Below are positions 41,940 to 53,689 of a DNA stretch of 64,000 nucleotides, one piece after another. Within the stretch, counting starts at the first letter, position 1. Each line of letters starts with the position of its first letter. The position numbers and the translations under genes were made by a program. Source of the stretch: Mixophyes australis (Eukaryota; Chordata; Amphibia; Anura; Limnodynastidae); the NCBI GenBank assembly GCA_036250195.1, contig JAVHZZ010000001.1:375330707-375394706 (forward strand), read 5' to 3'. Under the pieces are notes generated by a model, which did no database searches, was not told the DNA's origin, and worked only from the letters and a program-made list of their open reading frames with translations.

Positions 41940-44625
41940 TGTACTTCAAAAATCCTGCAATCAGCACATTAATGGCATTAGATATCCCCGTCCATCTTAC
42001 CTCCTGAATATTTAACTTGCACATTGGTCCATTTTTCCTACACTGAAACATGTTTAAATGTTTTAACTTAAAGGAATAGTATCATGGAAAAAAAAGTTAT
42101 TTTGTGCTTTTGTTGTCATAATAATGTAATTATTGACTAAAAATTAAAATTGTATGAATTTGTGTGTACAGAAGATAAGTCTGCCCCTCTTAAATGTTAT
42201 ATTTAAAAATACATCTAAACCATTTTACGCATTGTGTCTTAAGGCCATCAAAAGAGTTGTTCATTTTTTCATCTGACTTATTAAAATATATAATGCTAAA
42301 TACCCAGATGTAATTCTTGGAACCATCAAGTGGTTACTAATTCAGTCCATACGCACTTATTAGTAGGAATACAAAAGGGTTGATCAGATGCAAAGGTCAC
42401 AGTATTGTCACACGAATACTCTAATTAGACAGCACAACAGTGTATAGAGACTTAATTATTCTGTGCCTTCAAGAGAACACGTGCAGAAGACCATGTGATT
42501 ATGACAAAGACTGCTGTTGAAATTTGTCTGGTCCCCTAGGTATTAGAAATTCTTGTTGTACTGATGAAAATCTAATTCTGTAAGTTATTTTTAAAGCATC
42601 TGCTTAAGACCCAGCGCACACAGATTTTAATGAGTGTAAGTGCGCTACATGACACTGACAGAAAGGCTGTTTATGTACACACTATGTCATATGATACTTT
42701 ACATATGTGATTGTAAATTGTTGCTCTTTTCTTGGCAGCGAGTGATAGTTATGTAGGCTTGATATTGATTAATGATTGTATTTACATGAGGAGGAGTATA
42801 GTTAGTTAGTCATTAAAGAAGTGTATTTGATACTGATTTTCTATAGCCGTTTTACTTTTTCATTGCTTGTAGGAGTGTAATGTGCAACATTAACACATTA
42901 TAATCCTCACCATGCTTTTAGTATTTGAAGGGTATTTGAAGAGTATACTATTGTAATATGCCCCTCTTTGGCATTCAAGCTGAATGATGTCATGTAGCAA
43001 ATGTGATAGACTAGTTTATTAAAGGGTGTTTTATCTTTAGATTATTCTACCTTATTGACTTTTATATTTTATCATGCACCTTTTACAAAATACATCGTTT
43101 TTTGGGTCTAGAACCTTTGTATACTATTTAGCTATGTATTTATATGGTCAAGTTGTGTTATTTATTTCCATTACCTAGAGATGCCATCAAAATCTACTCT
43201 CTGGATACAGTTGTATAGTATACAGCAGAGCTGTGATGTTTCCAGAGAAATCAGGAACAATAATTTAAATGCATAAATGAAAAGTCCAGCTGGGACCTAG
43301 CAAAATTAAGCAATGTGTCAATAAATTAAAGTCTTCTGAATGCAGACAATCCTTTTAAATACTACATGTAAGAGAGCGCTGTGAATACAGTTTTAGGAAG
43401 TGTTCGGGTGAATAATATTACTGCTATTTTAATTTATTCATATTTTATTGTTTAACTTGCTGGAGTATGGAATAGTTGGTGTCTAATAAACAGTTAAATA
43501 GGATAATTCTATTCAATGGTTAAACAGGAGTACTTTCATTGCTGGGGCTGTCATCATTTCAGTCATATGTCCCTCACATGTAACAACAGTATCAGATTAA
43601 CGATCAGTAGAAAGGAATCCTTAGAAAGAACACTAGAGAGCAGTGTTATTGGATTTAATTAGATAGTTCAAAGTATCAAGACAGGTTAAACAAAATAGGT
43701 TATGCTAAAAAAACATATTGGAATGTAATTACTGATTTAGTGTTTGGAGAGCTCTCCTTGTTCATACTTTCCCCTGTGCTACACATCTTTACACAGTATG
43801 GTTACACCATGTTTCCATTTCTGCCTCTTTCCACAAATCAATATTTTCCAAATATGAAAATATGTTGTTAGTCTGAATAGGCAGAATGCTTTATTCATGT
43901 AATAGGCTACAGATGTTTACTTTAATAGACGAAAAAACATGATAAGGATAATGGTAATAGTTTCATTACAGGAAGTGGAAACTATTACATTGAGTAGGGT
44001 TAAATAGGCCAACTGCAGATCAAGAATTGAAATCCTGTAAGAAGGTATTATGGACTATGGAACTTCTTAAAACAAAGGTAGATATGTAGATAATCATCAT
44101 CATCATCAGCTATTTATTTATTTTCTTTTAGCGATTGCAAATCGCTCCAGATCACTGCTGATTTTATGTGCGAAGTCACCATATGTAGTAACCTGGAATT
44201 TTGACATTCTACAATGCAATCTCCGGCGATTTGTGTCGATTTTAAAACACCTATCCCACAGGTGGTTTTGTCAAACTCGCCGGAGATTAATCAGAAACTC
44301 GCCGAAGATTGAACAGATAAGAAAACATGCCTTTGAGTTATCTGGGGACAAAAATGAATATTAATTATATTATGGGGGCCAAATTATTTTATGTATAAAT
44401 TAGTGGGCCAAATTTCATTGATGATTATATGTAAGGGATTTTTTAAAATTTTATTATCTTATAGTGGATTATTATTTTATTACCAGTGGGGCAATAATTA
44501 TATTTCTATGATATAGCAACACTTAATATTTCCAGATAGGGACACCATTTAAAGTACATAGTTGTGGCACTACAAGTGGCAGCATGCACTTGTGCTTACA
44601 GTGGACAACTAATACGCTCCTTTGT
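41940..44625. other. No gene; AT-rich, mostly single-copy in appearance
   Basis: This is the longest stretch here without a recognised mobile element. No ORF or RNA gene is supported. A CpG-containing patch at 44130-44310 ('agcgattgcaaatcgctcc' to 'cgccggagattaatc') has short inverted motifs and may be a diverged MITE. Confidence 0.4.
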
Positions 44626-44706
44626 ATTTTAGTATCATCTCTATGTGGATAATAAAATGTATCTAATCTCTCTGGATCTATCATCATCTGTGTTGGCCCG
44701 TGTTAC

Positions 44707-45578
44707 TGTCACACATTGCACTAGCTAAACCTGCATTATGGTCTGTTCTCACCTATTTTCCTCTTTCTGCATTCATTCCGCCGCTGCAGAACTGCTTTAC
44801 TCAAGTGTTCTTGATACAAAGGCGCTAACAAGCTCCACAGGATTCATCAGCAGCCGCCGCTGTAGAACCTCTTTATTTCTGGTGGTAATCGTATAAACGT
44901 TTGCGGCTTTAAATTTTGATTTACAGCCGTTGCGATGACATCACCCCGCACTGCCAAACAGTTCTTCAATCGGAATGGCTTGATTTCAGCATTGTGCTTC
45001 CATCGGTGGTCGCCAGCGTCGGGTTCAAGGTAAGTCTCTTTATTTTACATTCAGAATTTAATTATTTTGCTTTCTTTTTGTAGGAATTGCCCATGCCGGA
45101 ATTGTCACCATAGATAATTCGTACCCAACCCTTTATTTCTTGTGTTCCTGACTCAAAGGCGTTACCAAGCATCACAGGATTCAATAGCAGCCGCCGCTGC
45201 AGAACCTCTTTACTCAAGTGTTCCTGATACAAAGGCGCTACCAAGCTCCACAAGACTCATCCACAGCCGCCGCTGCAGAACCGCATTCTACTGTATTTTG
45301 GCTCATAGGCGCTGCATAGCTCCACTGGACCTCTTCAGTAACCACTACTGCAGAACATCCTCTTCTGTCCCCCTGTTCCTCAATATTTCAAGCTCTCCTA
45401 CAGGTTTCGCCCAATGCGCTCTGAGAGCCGCAGCCTGCAGTTAGGGAGACGCCAAGACCATACTCCCTTGCGGGGGCCTCTGGTGTAACCTCCCTTGCAG
45501 TTAGACTCTGCACCTCAAGGAGGATAGTGCTAAATCGGGCAAACTAGTTGGGCACTCCTAGTCCTCCGTATCGTGACA
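44707..45578 (+). repeat. 5' LTR of the second Gypsy, promoter deleted, with insertion
   Basis: Compared with the 3' LTR it lacks the segment equivalent to about 50410-50575, which holds the TATA box and predicted start. It has extra copies of a ~75-bp subrepeat ('tcctgatacaaaggcgctaccaagctccac..'), and a 250-bp insertion at 44881-45130 flanked by the direct repeat CTTTATTTCT. As it stands this LTR should not drive the element. Confidence 0.8.
44881..45130. mobile_element. Small insertion in the LTR, 10-bp flanking repeat
   Basis: The 250-bp segment is flanked by CTTTATTTCT at 44871-44880 and 45131-45140. Its ends are weakly inverted (GGTGGTAATCG and, in complement, GGTTGGGTACGAAT). A 9-10 bp TSD would fit a Mutator-like MITE, but the ends are too imperfect for a firm call. 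The flanking repeat could also be part of the LTR's own subrepeats. Confidence 0.45.
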
Positions 45579-45599
45579 GTAAGATATGGCCAGATCTGG
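45579..45599 (+). promoter_or_regulatory. PBS region of the second Gypsy
   Basis: The sequence after the LTR is GT-AAGATATGGCCA, not TGG-initial. It pairs at 10 of 12 positions with TTGCCAGATCTT (50530-50541) in the 3' LTR, which lies 29 nt after a TATA box. The offset (2 nt inside the LTR) is the same as in the first Gypsy. Confidence 0.5.
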
Positions 45600-47175
45600 A
45601 CCCCAACGGAGAACCTACCGTTGCAGTATCTTGTTGGCAGAGTAGAGCAACAGGATGCCACTCAGACTCAACTCTTTCAGTGTTTGCAAGCACTGGCAGT
45701 CCGTCTAGATAACATCCAGGCAAACGGGCACCAGCGCCTGTACCTTCTTCCTACAGGCAGTCAGTCCGGCGTTCCGGCCACATCTTGGATGGCGGTCGCC
45801 ATGTTCCCGTCATCTCTGTGCATGTGCAAACCTGTCCCTCCTTCAGACCTCCTCCTTGCTTCCCATTGGCCACAGTATAATGGAGGGGTATTTAAAGATG
45901 CCTGTTCTTCGTATTTTCTACCTCGGTAGGAAGAACCCGGCTCCCTTCTGTCTCTATGAACTACCGCTGTTCCAGTGACTCCATTACCACTCCTCAGTTA
46001 CTACCATTGTGTCAGCTCGGTATCTCCACACTGCGGCTTCTATTGAACTACCGCTGTTCCAGTGACTATTGCTATTATCCTGAGTTACTTTCACAGTGAC
46101 AGCTAGTGTTCTACATATCAACTCCCTTGCCTCTATTGAGCTACCGCTGCTCCAGTGACTACTACCGTTGCCCTGAGTTACCATCACCGGGTCAGCTATA
46201 GTTATACACATCCTCTCTATTGCCTATGAACTACTGTTGCTCTGATGACTCTTGCTAACATCCTGAGTTACTATTGTCGTGTCAGCTCAGCTCCACGCCT
46301 CCACTCCATTATCTATATCGGAGCACCGCTGCACCAGTGATTCTATTGCTGATAGTCCTACTTACCTCTGGTGTCCAGATTCATCTGTCTCCTCCACTCC
46401 CGGCTCCTCCCACCTCTGTCCGGTACTCTCTCAGGAAACTGCGAACTGCGGGATAGGGAACCATACTTCCTTGCGGGGGTCCCTGGTGAATACCACCTAC
46501 CCATTAGACTCTGCACCCGAGTGAGCCGTATCAACCTGGCAGAACCAGGGGATCCTGTAAACATCATCAGATTTGTGACAACCTGTCGAGGGTTCCTAAA
46601 CCAATCAATCCAGTTTGAGCTGCTTCCACATAACTTCCCCTCTGGTCGCCTACATCATCTCCCTCCTCTCAGGACAGGCTTTAGTTTGGGCACCCCCACT
46701 CTGCGAGCAGGATGACCCCATTCTTCATGATTCTACTGCCTTCATCTCACCTTTTCGGAAGATCTTTGCTGAACCAGGCCATGTATCCTCAGTATCTACT
46801 TGTATTCTCAGACTGCACAAGGACTCCCAATCAGTTTCTCAACATGTAATCCAGTTTCGCACCCTCTCCTATGAACTTCGGTGGAATGTTGAGGGCCTTA
46901 TTGCTGCCTTCTTGCAGGGACTTTTGGATCGGATAATGGATGTCCTAGCCTCTCAGGAACTACCAACATTAGATACCTTAATTTCTATCTGCCATTGGGT
47001 GGATACCTGCTTCAGGGAGAGGTCTTCCGAGAAAGACGCTCCACGTCGTCCTACCATCAAATTGGCACCCCGATTCCTGCCACCAACTCCGACCGAGGAG
47101 CCAATGCAAATTAGTTGGTCAAAGTTCTCACCTGAGGAAAGGCAGCGAAAGATTTCCCAAAATCTGTGTATCTAA
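45585..47175 (+). pseudogene. gag of the second Gypsy, split by an LTR insertion
   Basis: The first part, 45585-45768, has 'LQYLVGRVEQQDATQTQLF', matching the first Gypsy's gag start. Gag resumes after an inserted LTR-like block at about 46581 with 'CRGFLNQSIQFELLPHNFP', 'YIISLLSGQALVW', 'QHVIQFRTLSYELRW' and 'GLLDRIMDVLASQELP', ending 'EEPMQISW'. At least two frameshifts are present. The central region absent from the first Gypsy is retained here. Confidence 0.82.
45770..46580 (+). repeat. Solo-LTR-like insertion from a third Gypsy family
   Basis: It ends in TTTGTGACA at 46580, contains 'cataCTtccttgcgggggtccctggtg' and 'ttagactctgcacc' shared with the neighbouring LTR family, and has a TATA-type box (gtatttaaag) near 45887. 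'ctaccgctgttccagtgact' is repeated at least four times inside (45961, 46050, 46140 and a variant near 46230). It interrupts gag. The left boundary and TSD are not certain. Confidence 0.6.
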
Positions 47176-47189
47176 CCTGGACACCTGAT

Positions 47190-48241
47190 TGTTTCCTGTC
47201 CCAAACGTCAGGGAAACGTCAGGCCCTATCTTGCTCCGGGGAGGTCTGGCTGGGGACATCAGAACCCTCTCCAAACTTAAACAAATCTTCTACTTGTCTA
47301 ATTCCCATTATCATTCTGGGTCCCTCTGGACCGGTTTGTTCCCTTGCTCATCTGGATTCAGAAGCGACCGGCAATTTAATCTCTGCTACATTAGTGAAAC
47401 ATCTGTCCTTACTCTTCTGAATTTCTTCCTCAGCCCATTGTCATCACGGCTATTGACGGAAGTAGAATTGCCAACGGAACCATCTACTCCCAATCCAAGC
47501 CTCTAACTGTTCAGGTAGGAGTCTTGCACTCAGAGACACTGTTGTTCTTTATCCTTCCTCAAGTCACCAGTCCGGTCATCCTGGGCCTTCCCTGGCTCCA
47601 ACAACACTTCCCTCATATTGACTGGGCCACCTCCCAAATATTAGCCTATATTCTGCCATTCCCTCTGCCTTGCTCTTGTGAAGCCTCTGCAACTTGTATC
47701 CTCTTCTTCTGAGCTCACCAAGACATTACTGACTCCTCACCATGCCTCCTTCATGGATGTTTTCGATAAAGCACACTCCGAGACCTTACCACCTCACCGG
47801 GTGTGGGACTGTCCTATTGATTTCCAGCTTGGCAAAACTCCTCCTAGAGGTCGGTTGTACCCGTTATCTATCCCCGAGACACAATCCATGACGGAATACG
47901 TGTCAGAAAACCTCCAGTATGATTACAGAGGTTTAAACCCTATTATAACCAAAAACCATTATCCTATTCCACTCGTAACGGAACTCTTCGACCGGATTAA
48001 GGGGGCCCAAATATTCACTAAATTAGATCTGCGGGGAGCTTACAATTTGATCAGGATCCACAAGGGAGACAAATGGAAGACCACCATCAACACCAGGGAC
48101 GGTCACTACGAGTACCTCGTCATGCCCTTTGGTCTCTGTAATGCTCCAGCAGTATTCCAGAGATTCATCATCAAAATCTTCAGAGATTTATTATACTCCT
48201 GCGTTGTGGTGTATCTGGATAATATTTTGGTGTTTTCTTGA
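47190..48241 (+). pseudogene. Protease and RT of the second Gypsy
   Basis: The protease motif reads LDSEATGNLI instead of the expected DSGA, so the active-site Gly is replaced. 'PVILGLPWLQQHFPHIDW' follows. RT has 'WDCPIDFQLGKTPPRGRLYP', then a jump from 'SENLQ' to 'YDYRGLNPI', removing about 30 codons including the FF(V)KKKDG region. '[13 protein letters not shown]' and '[16 protein letters not shown]' come next, and the catalytic box is YLDN instead of YLDD. The enzyme is clearly dead. Confidence 0.86.
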
Positions 48242-48289
48242 AATCTACCTTCTCACCGTAGACAAGTGGCTGAAGTACTTACCCGTTTA

Positions 48290-48960
48290 TGGCAGAATCA
48301 ACTATTTTGCAAGCTCGAAAAGTTTTCATTCGAAACCTACCAAACAACTTTCCTGGGTTATGTTGTATCCAGTTCCGGCATGAAGATGGATCCAGAGAAG
48401 GTTCTTACCATTTAGAGTGGCCTCCCCCTTCTGGTATCAAAGCAATTCAACATTTTCTTGGCTTCGACAATTATTACAGACAATTCATCCAAGGTTACTC
48501 TACAATAGTCTCTCCCATTTGTAGCACTTACTCGAAAAGGAGCTGAAACTAGACTCTGGCCTCCTGAAGCGATCAAAGCTTTTGAAAGCCTTAAATTGGC
48601 CTTTTACTCTGCACCCATTCTCACACAGCCGGACACTACCTTGCCCTTTCTCGTTGAAGTTGATGCCACAGCCGTAGGTGTAAAGAGTACTCTCCCTGGT
48701 CTTTCCTTCTGAGAAAAAGTCTCAACCTTGTGCTTTTTTCCCTCTCTGAGTGGTGGTATATTCTGGAGGGCTCCCAGTTCCCTGTTAACATTATCACTGA
48801 TCATAAGAATTTGCTTTATCTTCAATCTGCTCAATGCCTAAACCCACGGCAGGCACGTAGGTCTCTTTCTACAGCTTCAATTTACATATTACCTTCAAAT
48901 CTGCTCTAAGAACAAAAAAAGCAGATGCATTGTCTCAAGCATTTCTCCATGAAGCTGAAC
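48290..48960 (+). pseudogene. RT thumb and RNase H of the second Gypsy, fragmented
   Basis: Pieces in several frames follow family order: '[21 protein letters not shown]' (about 48450-48510), '[14 protein letters not shown]' (48640-48690), '[27 protein letters not shown]' (48778-48860) and 'KKQMHCLKHF' (out of frame, for KKADALSQAF). At least four frameshifts or stops occur. Confidence 0.78.
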
Positions 48961-49079
48961 CTTGGGAGTTCCCCCTCCATCCAATCCTAGACCCTAAGAC
49001 ACTCCAGGTTACATCTACCACAACCTCTCCAACTCCTCCACCTGACAAAAACTTTGTTCCTCCATCTGCCCTGTAATAC

Positions 49080-49830
49080 TCCAATGGGGTCATAACTCAT
49101 GTTTCACCTGTCATGCTGGAGTCGTTAAGACCATCGAGGGACTATTGGTGGCCAACCCTTCACATGGATACCAAACAGTTTGTGGCAGCATGCAATATTT
49201 GTGCATAGCATAAGACTCCTCGGGTGAACCATGCAGGACCCTTGATTCCATTACCTCTTCCATCCAAACCATGGTCATTCTTCTCCATGGATTTTATCAC
49301 AGACCTTCCTCGAAGCAAGAAATTAAACACAGTTTGGGTTATTGTGGATCGTTTCTCTCAAATGGCCCATTTTGTACCCTTCGTAGGATTACCATCGGTC
49401 GCTCAGTTGGCCCAATTGTTTGTGAAAGAATTTTCCGCCTTCATGGCTGTCTGTTGGAAATCGTGTCACTTCGGGGCATCCAATTCACCTTCCGATTTTG
49501 GAGATGGTTGCGCAAAATACTCAACATCCAACTCAATTTCTCTACGACCTATCAACCAAAATCAAATGGTCAAACAGAAAGAGTAAGCCAGGACCTGGAG
49601 ACTTTCATCTGGATTTACTGTTCAGATAATCAGGATAATTGGTCCGATCTACTATCTTGGGCGGAATTTGCTCATAACCTTTATCACGAGTCAACCTCTT
49701 CCACTCCGTTCTTTATTGATTATGGCCAATATCCTAATCTTCCAAGATTTGCTGCCCTCCTACCCACCCAAGTGCCGGCAGTCGATAATATCCATCAAAA
49801 TTTTTGTTATATTTGAACCCAAACCCTTAA
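49080..49830 (+). pseudogene. Integrase of the second Gypsy
   Basis: Recognisable parts include the zinc-binding remnant ('CFTCHAGVVKTIEG', 'ACNICA'-like), 'FFSMDFITDLPRSKK' (first catalytic Asp), 'HGCLLEIVSLRGIQFTF' (second Asp changed: SLRG for SDRG) and 'SNGQTERVSQDLETF' (catalytic Glu retained). 'LLSWAEFAHNLYHES' and 'PTQVPAVDNIHQNF' complete the core. It is split over two frames near 49400-49560. Confidence 0.84.
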
Positions 49831-50068
49831 GTGTCTCAAGCAATCCTCCTCTTGTTATAAACGTTTTGCTGACGGAAAACGCCGTGCAATTCCTCCGCTT
49901 AAAGTAGGCTATAGAGTGTGGCTGTCCACAGGAAATATCTGCCTCAAGGTACCATGCATGAAATTTGCACCTTGATTCATCAGTCCTTTTAAAATCCTTT
50001 GGGTCTTTAATCCTGCATAAGTTAGACTCAAGCTCCCTACTTCCCTTCGCATTTCGGATACCTTCCAT

Positions 50069-50337
50069 ATGTCCCTATTGAAGCCACTTTTCATGAACCG
50101 ATTTTCCTTCAACAAATTGCCTCCATCTCCTCTTTCTGTCTCACATGGTGAAAAATTTGAGATCAAACTAATTCTTGATTCCAAACACTCCTGTGGGAGA
50201 ATCAAATACCTTGTAGACTGGAAAGGATTCGTTCCTGAGGAACGCTTATGGATTGATTCTTCTGATGTCAATGCTCCCCTCCTTGAAATTCCAGAAAAAC
50301 GGATCTTAGGTGTCCAGCATCCACCTTTAAAAGGGGG
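50069..50337 (+). pseudogene. Chromodomain tail of the second Gypsy integrase
   Basis: The frame has 'SLLKPLFMNRFSF', then a chromodomain: 'KFEIKLILDSKHSCGRIKYL', 'VDWKGFVPEERLWIDSSDVN'. It ends at the PPT (aaaagggggg, about 50328-50336) and the 3' LTR. It is the counterpart of the chromodomain in the first Gypsy, confirming both as chromoviruses. Confidence 0.86.
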
Positions 50338-50342
50338 GATAC

Positions 50343-50963
50343 TGTCACACATTGCACTAGCTAAACATGCACTATGGTCTGTTATCACCTGTTTTCCTCT
50401 TTCAGCATTCACTTGTTGGGCTGAACTGAGCATGCACACATCTGGTCTGCTCATTACTTCTTGCATTCTCTTGATTGGCTAATTGCCTGTCAGCTCTGTC
50501 TATTTAAAGCACCTGCTTTCTCTACCAAGTTGCCAGATCTTCAGGTCTCTCCTCCAGGTTAGACATGTCCCTGTACTGGCTCCTGTATCTCTGCTTTATT
50601 TCTTGTGTTCCTGACTCAAAGGCGCTACCAAGCACCACAGGATTTATCAGCAGCCGCAGCTGCAGAACCTCTTTCTACAGTATTCTGGCTCATAGGCGCT
50701 GCCTAGAGCCACTGGACTCAGTAACCACTACTGCAGAACATCCTCTTCTGTCCCTCTGTTCCTCAATATTTCAGGCTCTCCTACTGGTTTTGCCCATTGC
50801 CCTCTGTGAGGACCACGACCTGCGGTTAGGGAGATGCCAAGACCATACTCCCTTGCGGGAGCCTCTGGTGTAAACCTTCCTCGCCGTTAGACTCTGCACC
50901 TCAAGGAGGGTAGTGCTAAACTGGACAAACTAGTCGGTACTCCTAGTCCTCCGTATCGTGACA
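50343..50963 (+). repeat. 3' LTR of the second Gypsy
   Basis: It is 621 bp, starts TGTCACAC and ends CGTGACA. It contains the intact promoter segment missing from the 5' LTR. The TSD GTTAC follows at 50964-50968. Confidence 0.88.
50501..50541 (+). promoter_or_regulatory. LTR promoter and predicted self-primer, second Gypsy
   Basis: A TATA-type box TATTTAAAG (50501-50509) is followed 29 nt later by TTGCCAGATCTT (50530-50541), which is partly complementary to the PBS. A reverse CCAAT (gattggct) lies upstream at about 50473-50480. Confidence 0.52.
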
Positions 50964-51869
50964 GTTACTGACCTGTCTTATCTTGGACGTCCTCTCGCCA
51001 ACGCAAACAAATTCTTTTAAAAACAGAGCTAATAATAATCCCACCAGCCAACAGAACTTACCTACCTGGCATTTCTATTTCTGTTGACATGACAATAAAT
51101 CCTACCCCACAAAGTCACTGGTTAGATGTGAAACTTGACTAATCTATATCTTAATCCTCTTAAATAAATCTAGCAACCATTTTCAGAATCCCCACATATC
51201 TCGCACAAGACACTGCTAAAACCTTGTCATACATTCATCTCCCACATTGACTATTGCCGTATATAATACCATCCTTACTGGTCTTCCCCAAATTAGACTC
51301 TCACCCCACCAATCTATTTTGTATGCAGCGGCTAGATTGATTTTCTTTGCAAATCATTCTTCCACTGCAGATCCGCTCTGTCAGTTTCTTCATTGGTGTC
51401 TGTTTTTAACCAAATCTAATATAAAATACTTCTAATAATATACAAGGCCATTAACAAAACTGCACCATCATACATCTCTTCACTTGTCTCAAAATATCTA
51501 CCAACTCGACACCTTCGTTCTGCACCAGATTTGAGTCTCTCACTCACACTCATTACCTGCTCCCATTCCCGGTTACAGGACTTTTTTAAAACTGCAGCCA
51601 TTTTGTGGAATTGCCTCCCTTTCATAATAAGACTTTCCTCTAGTCTTCAAACTTCCAAGCGTTTTCTGAAATCCCACCTCGTCAGGCAAGCTTATCAAAT
51701 TCCTCAACCACCCTCTTAACTTCTCTAGGGTACCCTATTGCCCTTTACACAGTTCACACAAGACAACAAATCTCTGGCCCTCTAACCAACATTGCTGTGT
51801 GACTGGATCATATAACTCACTAAGCATGTTGATGATGATGACTTCTCTAACACAACAGATGCAGATGAG

Positions 51870-53680
51870 AATGCATGGATAGACATGATGGGAGTGGGCA
51901 GGGAGACAAGTGGAAAGAGGGTTCTGTGCATGAATCTAAAGGGGAGGAGCTGACACAAGAAAGGCAGGTATGGAGTGAGGTTGTGTGGGGCCCATTAAGG
52001 GACGGGGTAGAAAGAAGGCTATTAGGATTTAATGAATGGTTGAGTTTTTAGGGCATGTCGGAAGCATTGAAGGCAGGTGGACAGTTTAGTTGGCTGAGGC
52101 AGTGAGTTCCATAGGCGAGGAGAAATGGGAGAGTATTGGAGGCGGAAATGAGATGTGGAGAAGTGAGAGGGCATGAGGGAGTGTGGAAGGGGATGAGGGG
52201 TGAGAATTTTGAGGGAAGAGAGGCCGAGAGCTTTTAAGAGAGGATGACTAGTTTAAATTGGATTCATTGAACGGACTTAATACAAGGAATTCATAGAGAT
52301 GTGATGCAAAAACAGAACAGTGAGAAAAGAAACTCATGTAATGGAGTTAAGGAAAGATTGTGAGAAAGAGGTGAGAGGCAGTTGAGTGGAGGCCAGAATG
52401 ATTGCAGTAGTCAAGGTGAGAGATGAAAGAGTGGATAAGAGTTTGCTGAGAAGTTACAGGATTGGGAAGGGAATTGGATTGAATTTGGGAGTGACATCTA
52501 GGCAGTGGACACAAGGAACAGAGAATATCATAGTATTGTCAACAGTGAGAGGTGTGGAGACTCTAGAGAGAGGGTGTCAGGAACTTGGGTCAGGAATTGG
52601 TTGATTCTTCAGTGGAAATGTTGAGTTTTGTCAGCATAGAGGTGGTACTGGAGACTGTAGGAGCTGTTTAGTTCACCAAGGGAGGTGTACAGAAAGAAAA
52701 CCAGAAAGCCAGCGATGGAGCCCAACAGGTGGAGGGAGAGTATGGGAGGAGGAACAGGAGATGGGTACAGAGAAAGAGTGTTTGGTCCAGTTTCTGTGGA
52801 GTAGAGGCGGTGGAAGTCATATTGGAGAAGATCATGGAAGGAATTATCAGAGAGGAGTCTGGTAAAGTAGTTATTGACAAACCTCTTGAGTAATTTGGAG
52901 GTGAAGTAGAGGAGAGAGATTGATTGGTAGTTTGAAAGAGAAGTGGGATTTAGTTAGGGTTTTTGAGGATATGTGAGACAAAAGTGTGTTTAAATGAAAG
53001 AGGCATAATGCAGATGAAAAGGGATAATTTGAAGAGGTCAGCTGGAATTGAAGTAGAGGGAGCAGAGACGGTGAGAGGTCGTGAGTGTCAAGGAGCAGGT
53101 AAAGTGGGGAAAGTTAATAGAAAAACAGGGACTTCATCCACAGTAGTGGGTGGAAAGAGCGCTTAAAGGGGATAGCTAGAGGGAGAAGGTAAGGTGAACA
53201 GATGGTGAAGTCAAGGGTGGTTATACAGGGGGGGAGAAAAGAAGGGGGTGTGCAGAGGTGAGTGTTGAAGGTGGCAAAGAGGTGATGGGAGTTGCATGAC
53301 TGGAAGAAAATTTAAGACTTAAAGTAAGATTGTTCAAAATGGGAGAGAGCAGAACTGCAGGATGAGAGGATAAATATGAAGTGTAGGAGTCAGCAGGAAA
53401 TTGAAACGTCCAGTGCAAGCAAATTTAGGTAGCAGGACTTTTTAGAGTGCCATGGATGGGGTTGGATCACTGGTGGCTGAGAGTGGTGGCTGGGGCAGTA
53501 GAGTCGACGGCAGAGGGGGTAGTGTGGTTGTAAAGGGAGAGAGCCTGATCGGAGCAAGTCGGGATAGTAATATTTCCACCTTGTTATGTAATACCCATTT
53601 CCTTTCATTTAACACTTTCTTTAAGCAAATTATATTTAAGACTGAGGAAATCTGAACCCAAGGAGCTATGTTTTTTTGTT
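51870..53680 (-). mobile_element. Antisense L2-clade LINE remnant, diverged
   Basis: On the minus strand 52040-52240 encodes an L2-type carboxy terminus ('SHFRLQYSPISPRLWNSLP', 'CFRHALKTQPFIKS'). Upstream phrases such as 'gtcagcatagaggtggtactgg' (52632-52653) and 'cagtagtcaaggtgagagatga' (52400) are antisense forms of conserved L2 ORF2 segments. The rest is G/A-rich and broken by stops. The right part (53.1-53.68 kb) is only weakly recognisable. Confidence 0.6.
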
Positions 53681-53689
53681 TGGTTAGGA

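Larger units (their letters stand above)
44707..50963 (+). mobile_element. Second chromovirus (Ty3/Gypsy) element, decayed
   Basis: The 5' LTR is 44707-45578, the internal region 45579-50342 and the 3' LTR 50343-50963. Both LTRs start TGTCACAC and end CGTGACA. The perfect 5-bp TSD GTTAC lies at 44702-44706 and 50964-50968. Coding order is gag, protease, RT, RNase H, integrase, chromodomain. It is inactive, with many stops, frameshifts and lost catalytic residues. It is related to, but a different family from, the element at 13231-21061. Confidence 0.88.
44628..51835 (+). mobile_element. L2 LINE fragment split by the second Gypsy element
   Basis: The left piece (44628-44706) encodes a stretch around the catalytic box ('YHLY..D' to 'SSVLARV'). 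The right piece (50969-51835) continues directly with 'VTDLSYL' and on to the C-terminus ('LPFIIRLSSSLQTSKRFLKSHLVRQAYQIPQPPS', ending about 51719) and the tail with a (GAT)n end near 51835. The split occurs exactly at the Gypsy TSD GTTAC. The copy is more diverged than the one at 6076-7985 and is truncated at 5'. Confidence 0.82.

Noticed and set aside
41107..41972. ORFs up to 193 codons with Gly-Ser-Gly and His-Tyr-Thr-Thr-Ala repeats
   Set aside because: Products of a 24-bp tandem repeat open in several frames on both strands; there is no start context, domain or flanking gene structure.
52386..53655. Open frames in the G/A-rich region as host genes
   Set aside because: The antisense reads as a decayed L2 C-terminus and upstream ORF2 segments; the plus-strand frames are shadows.
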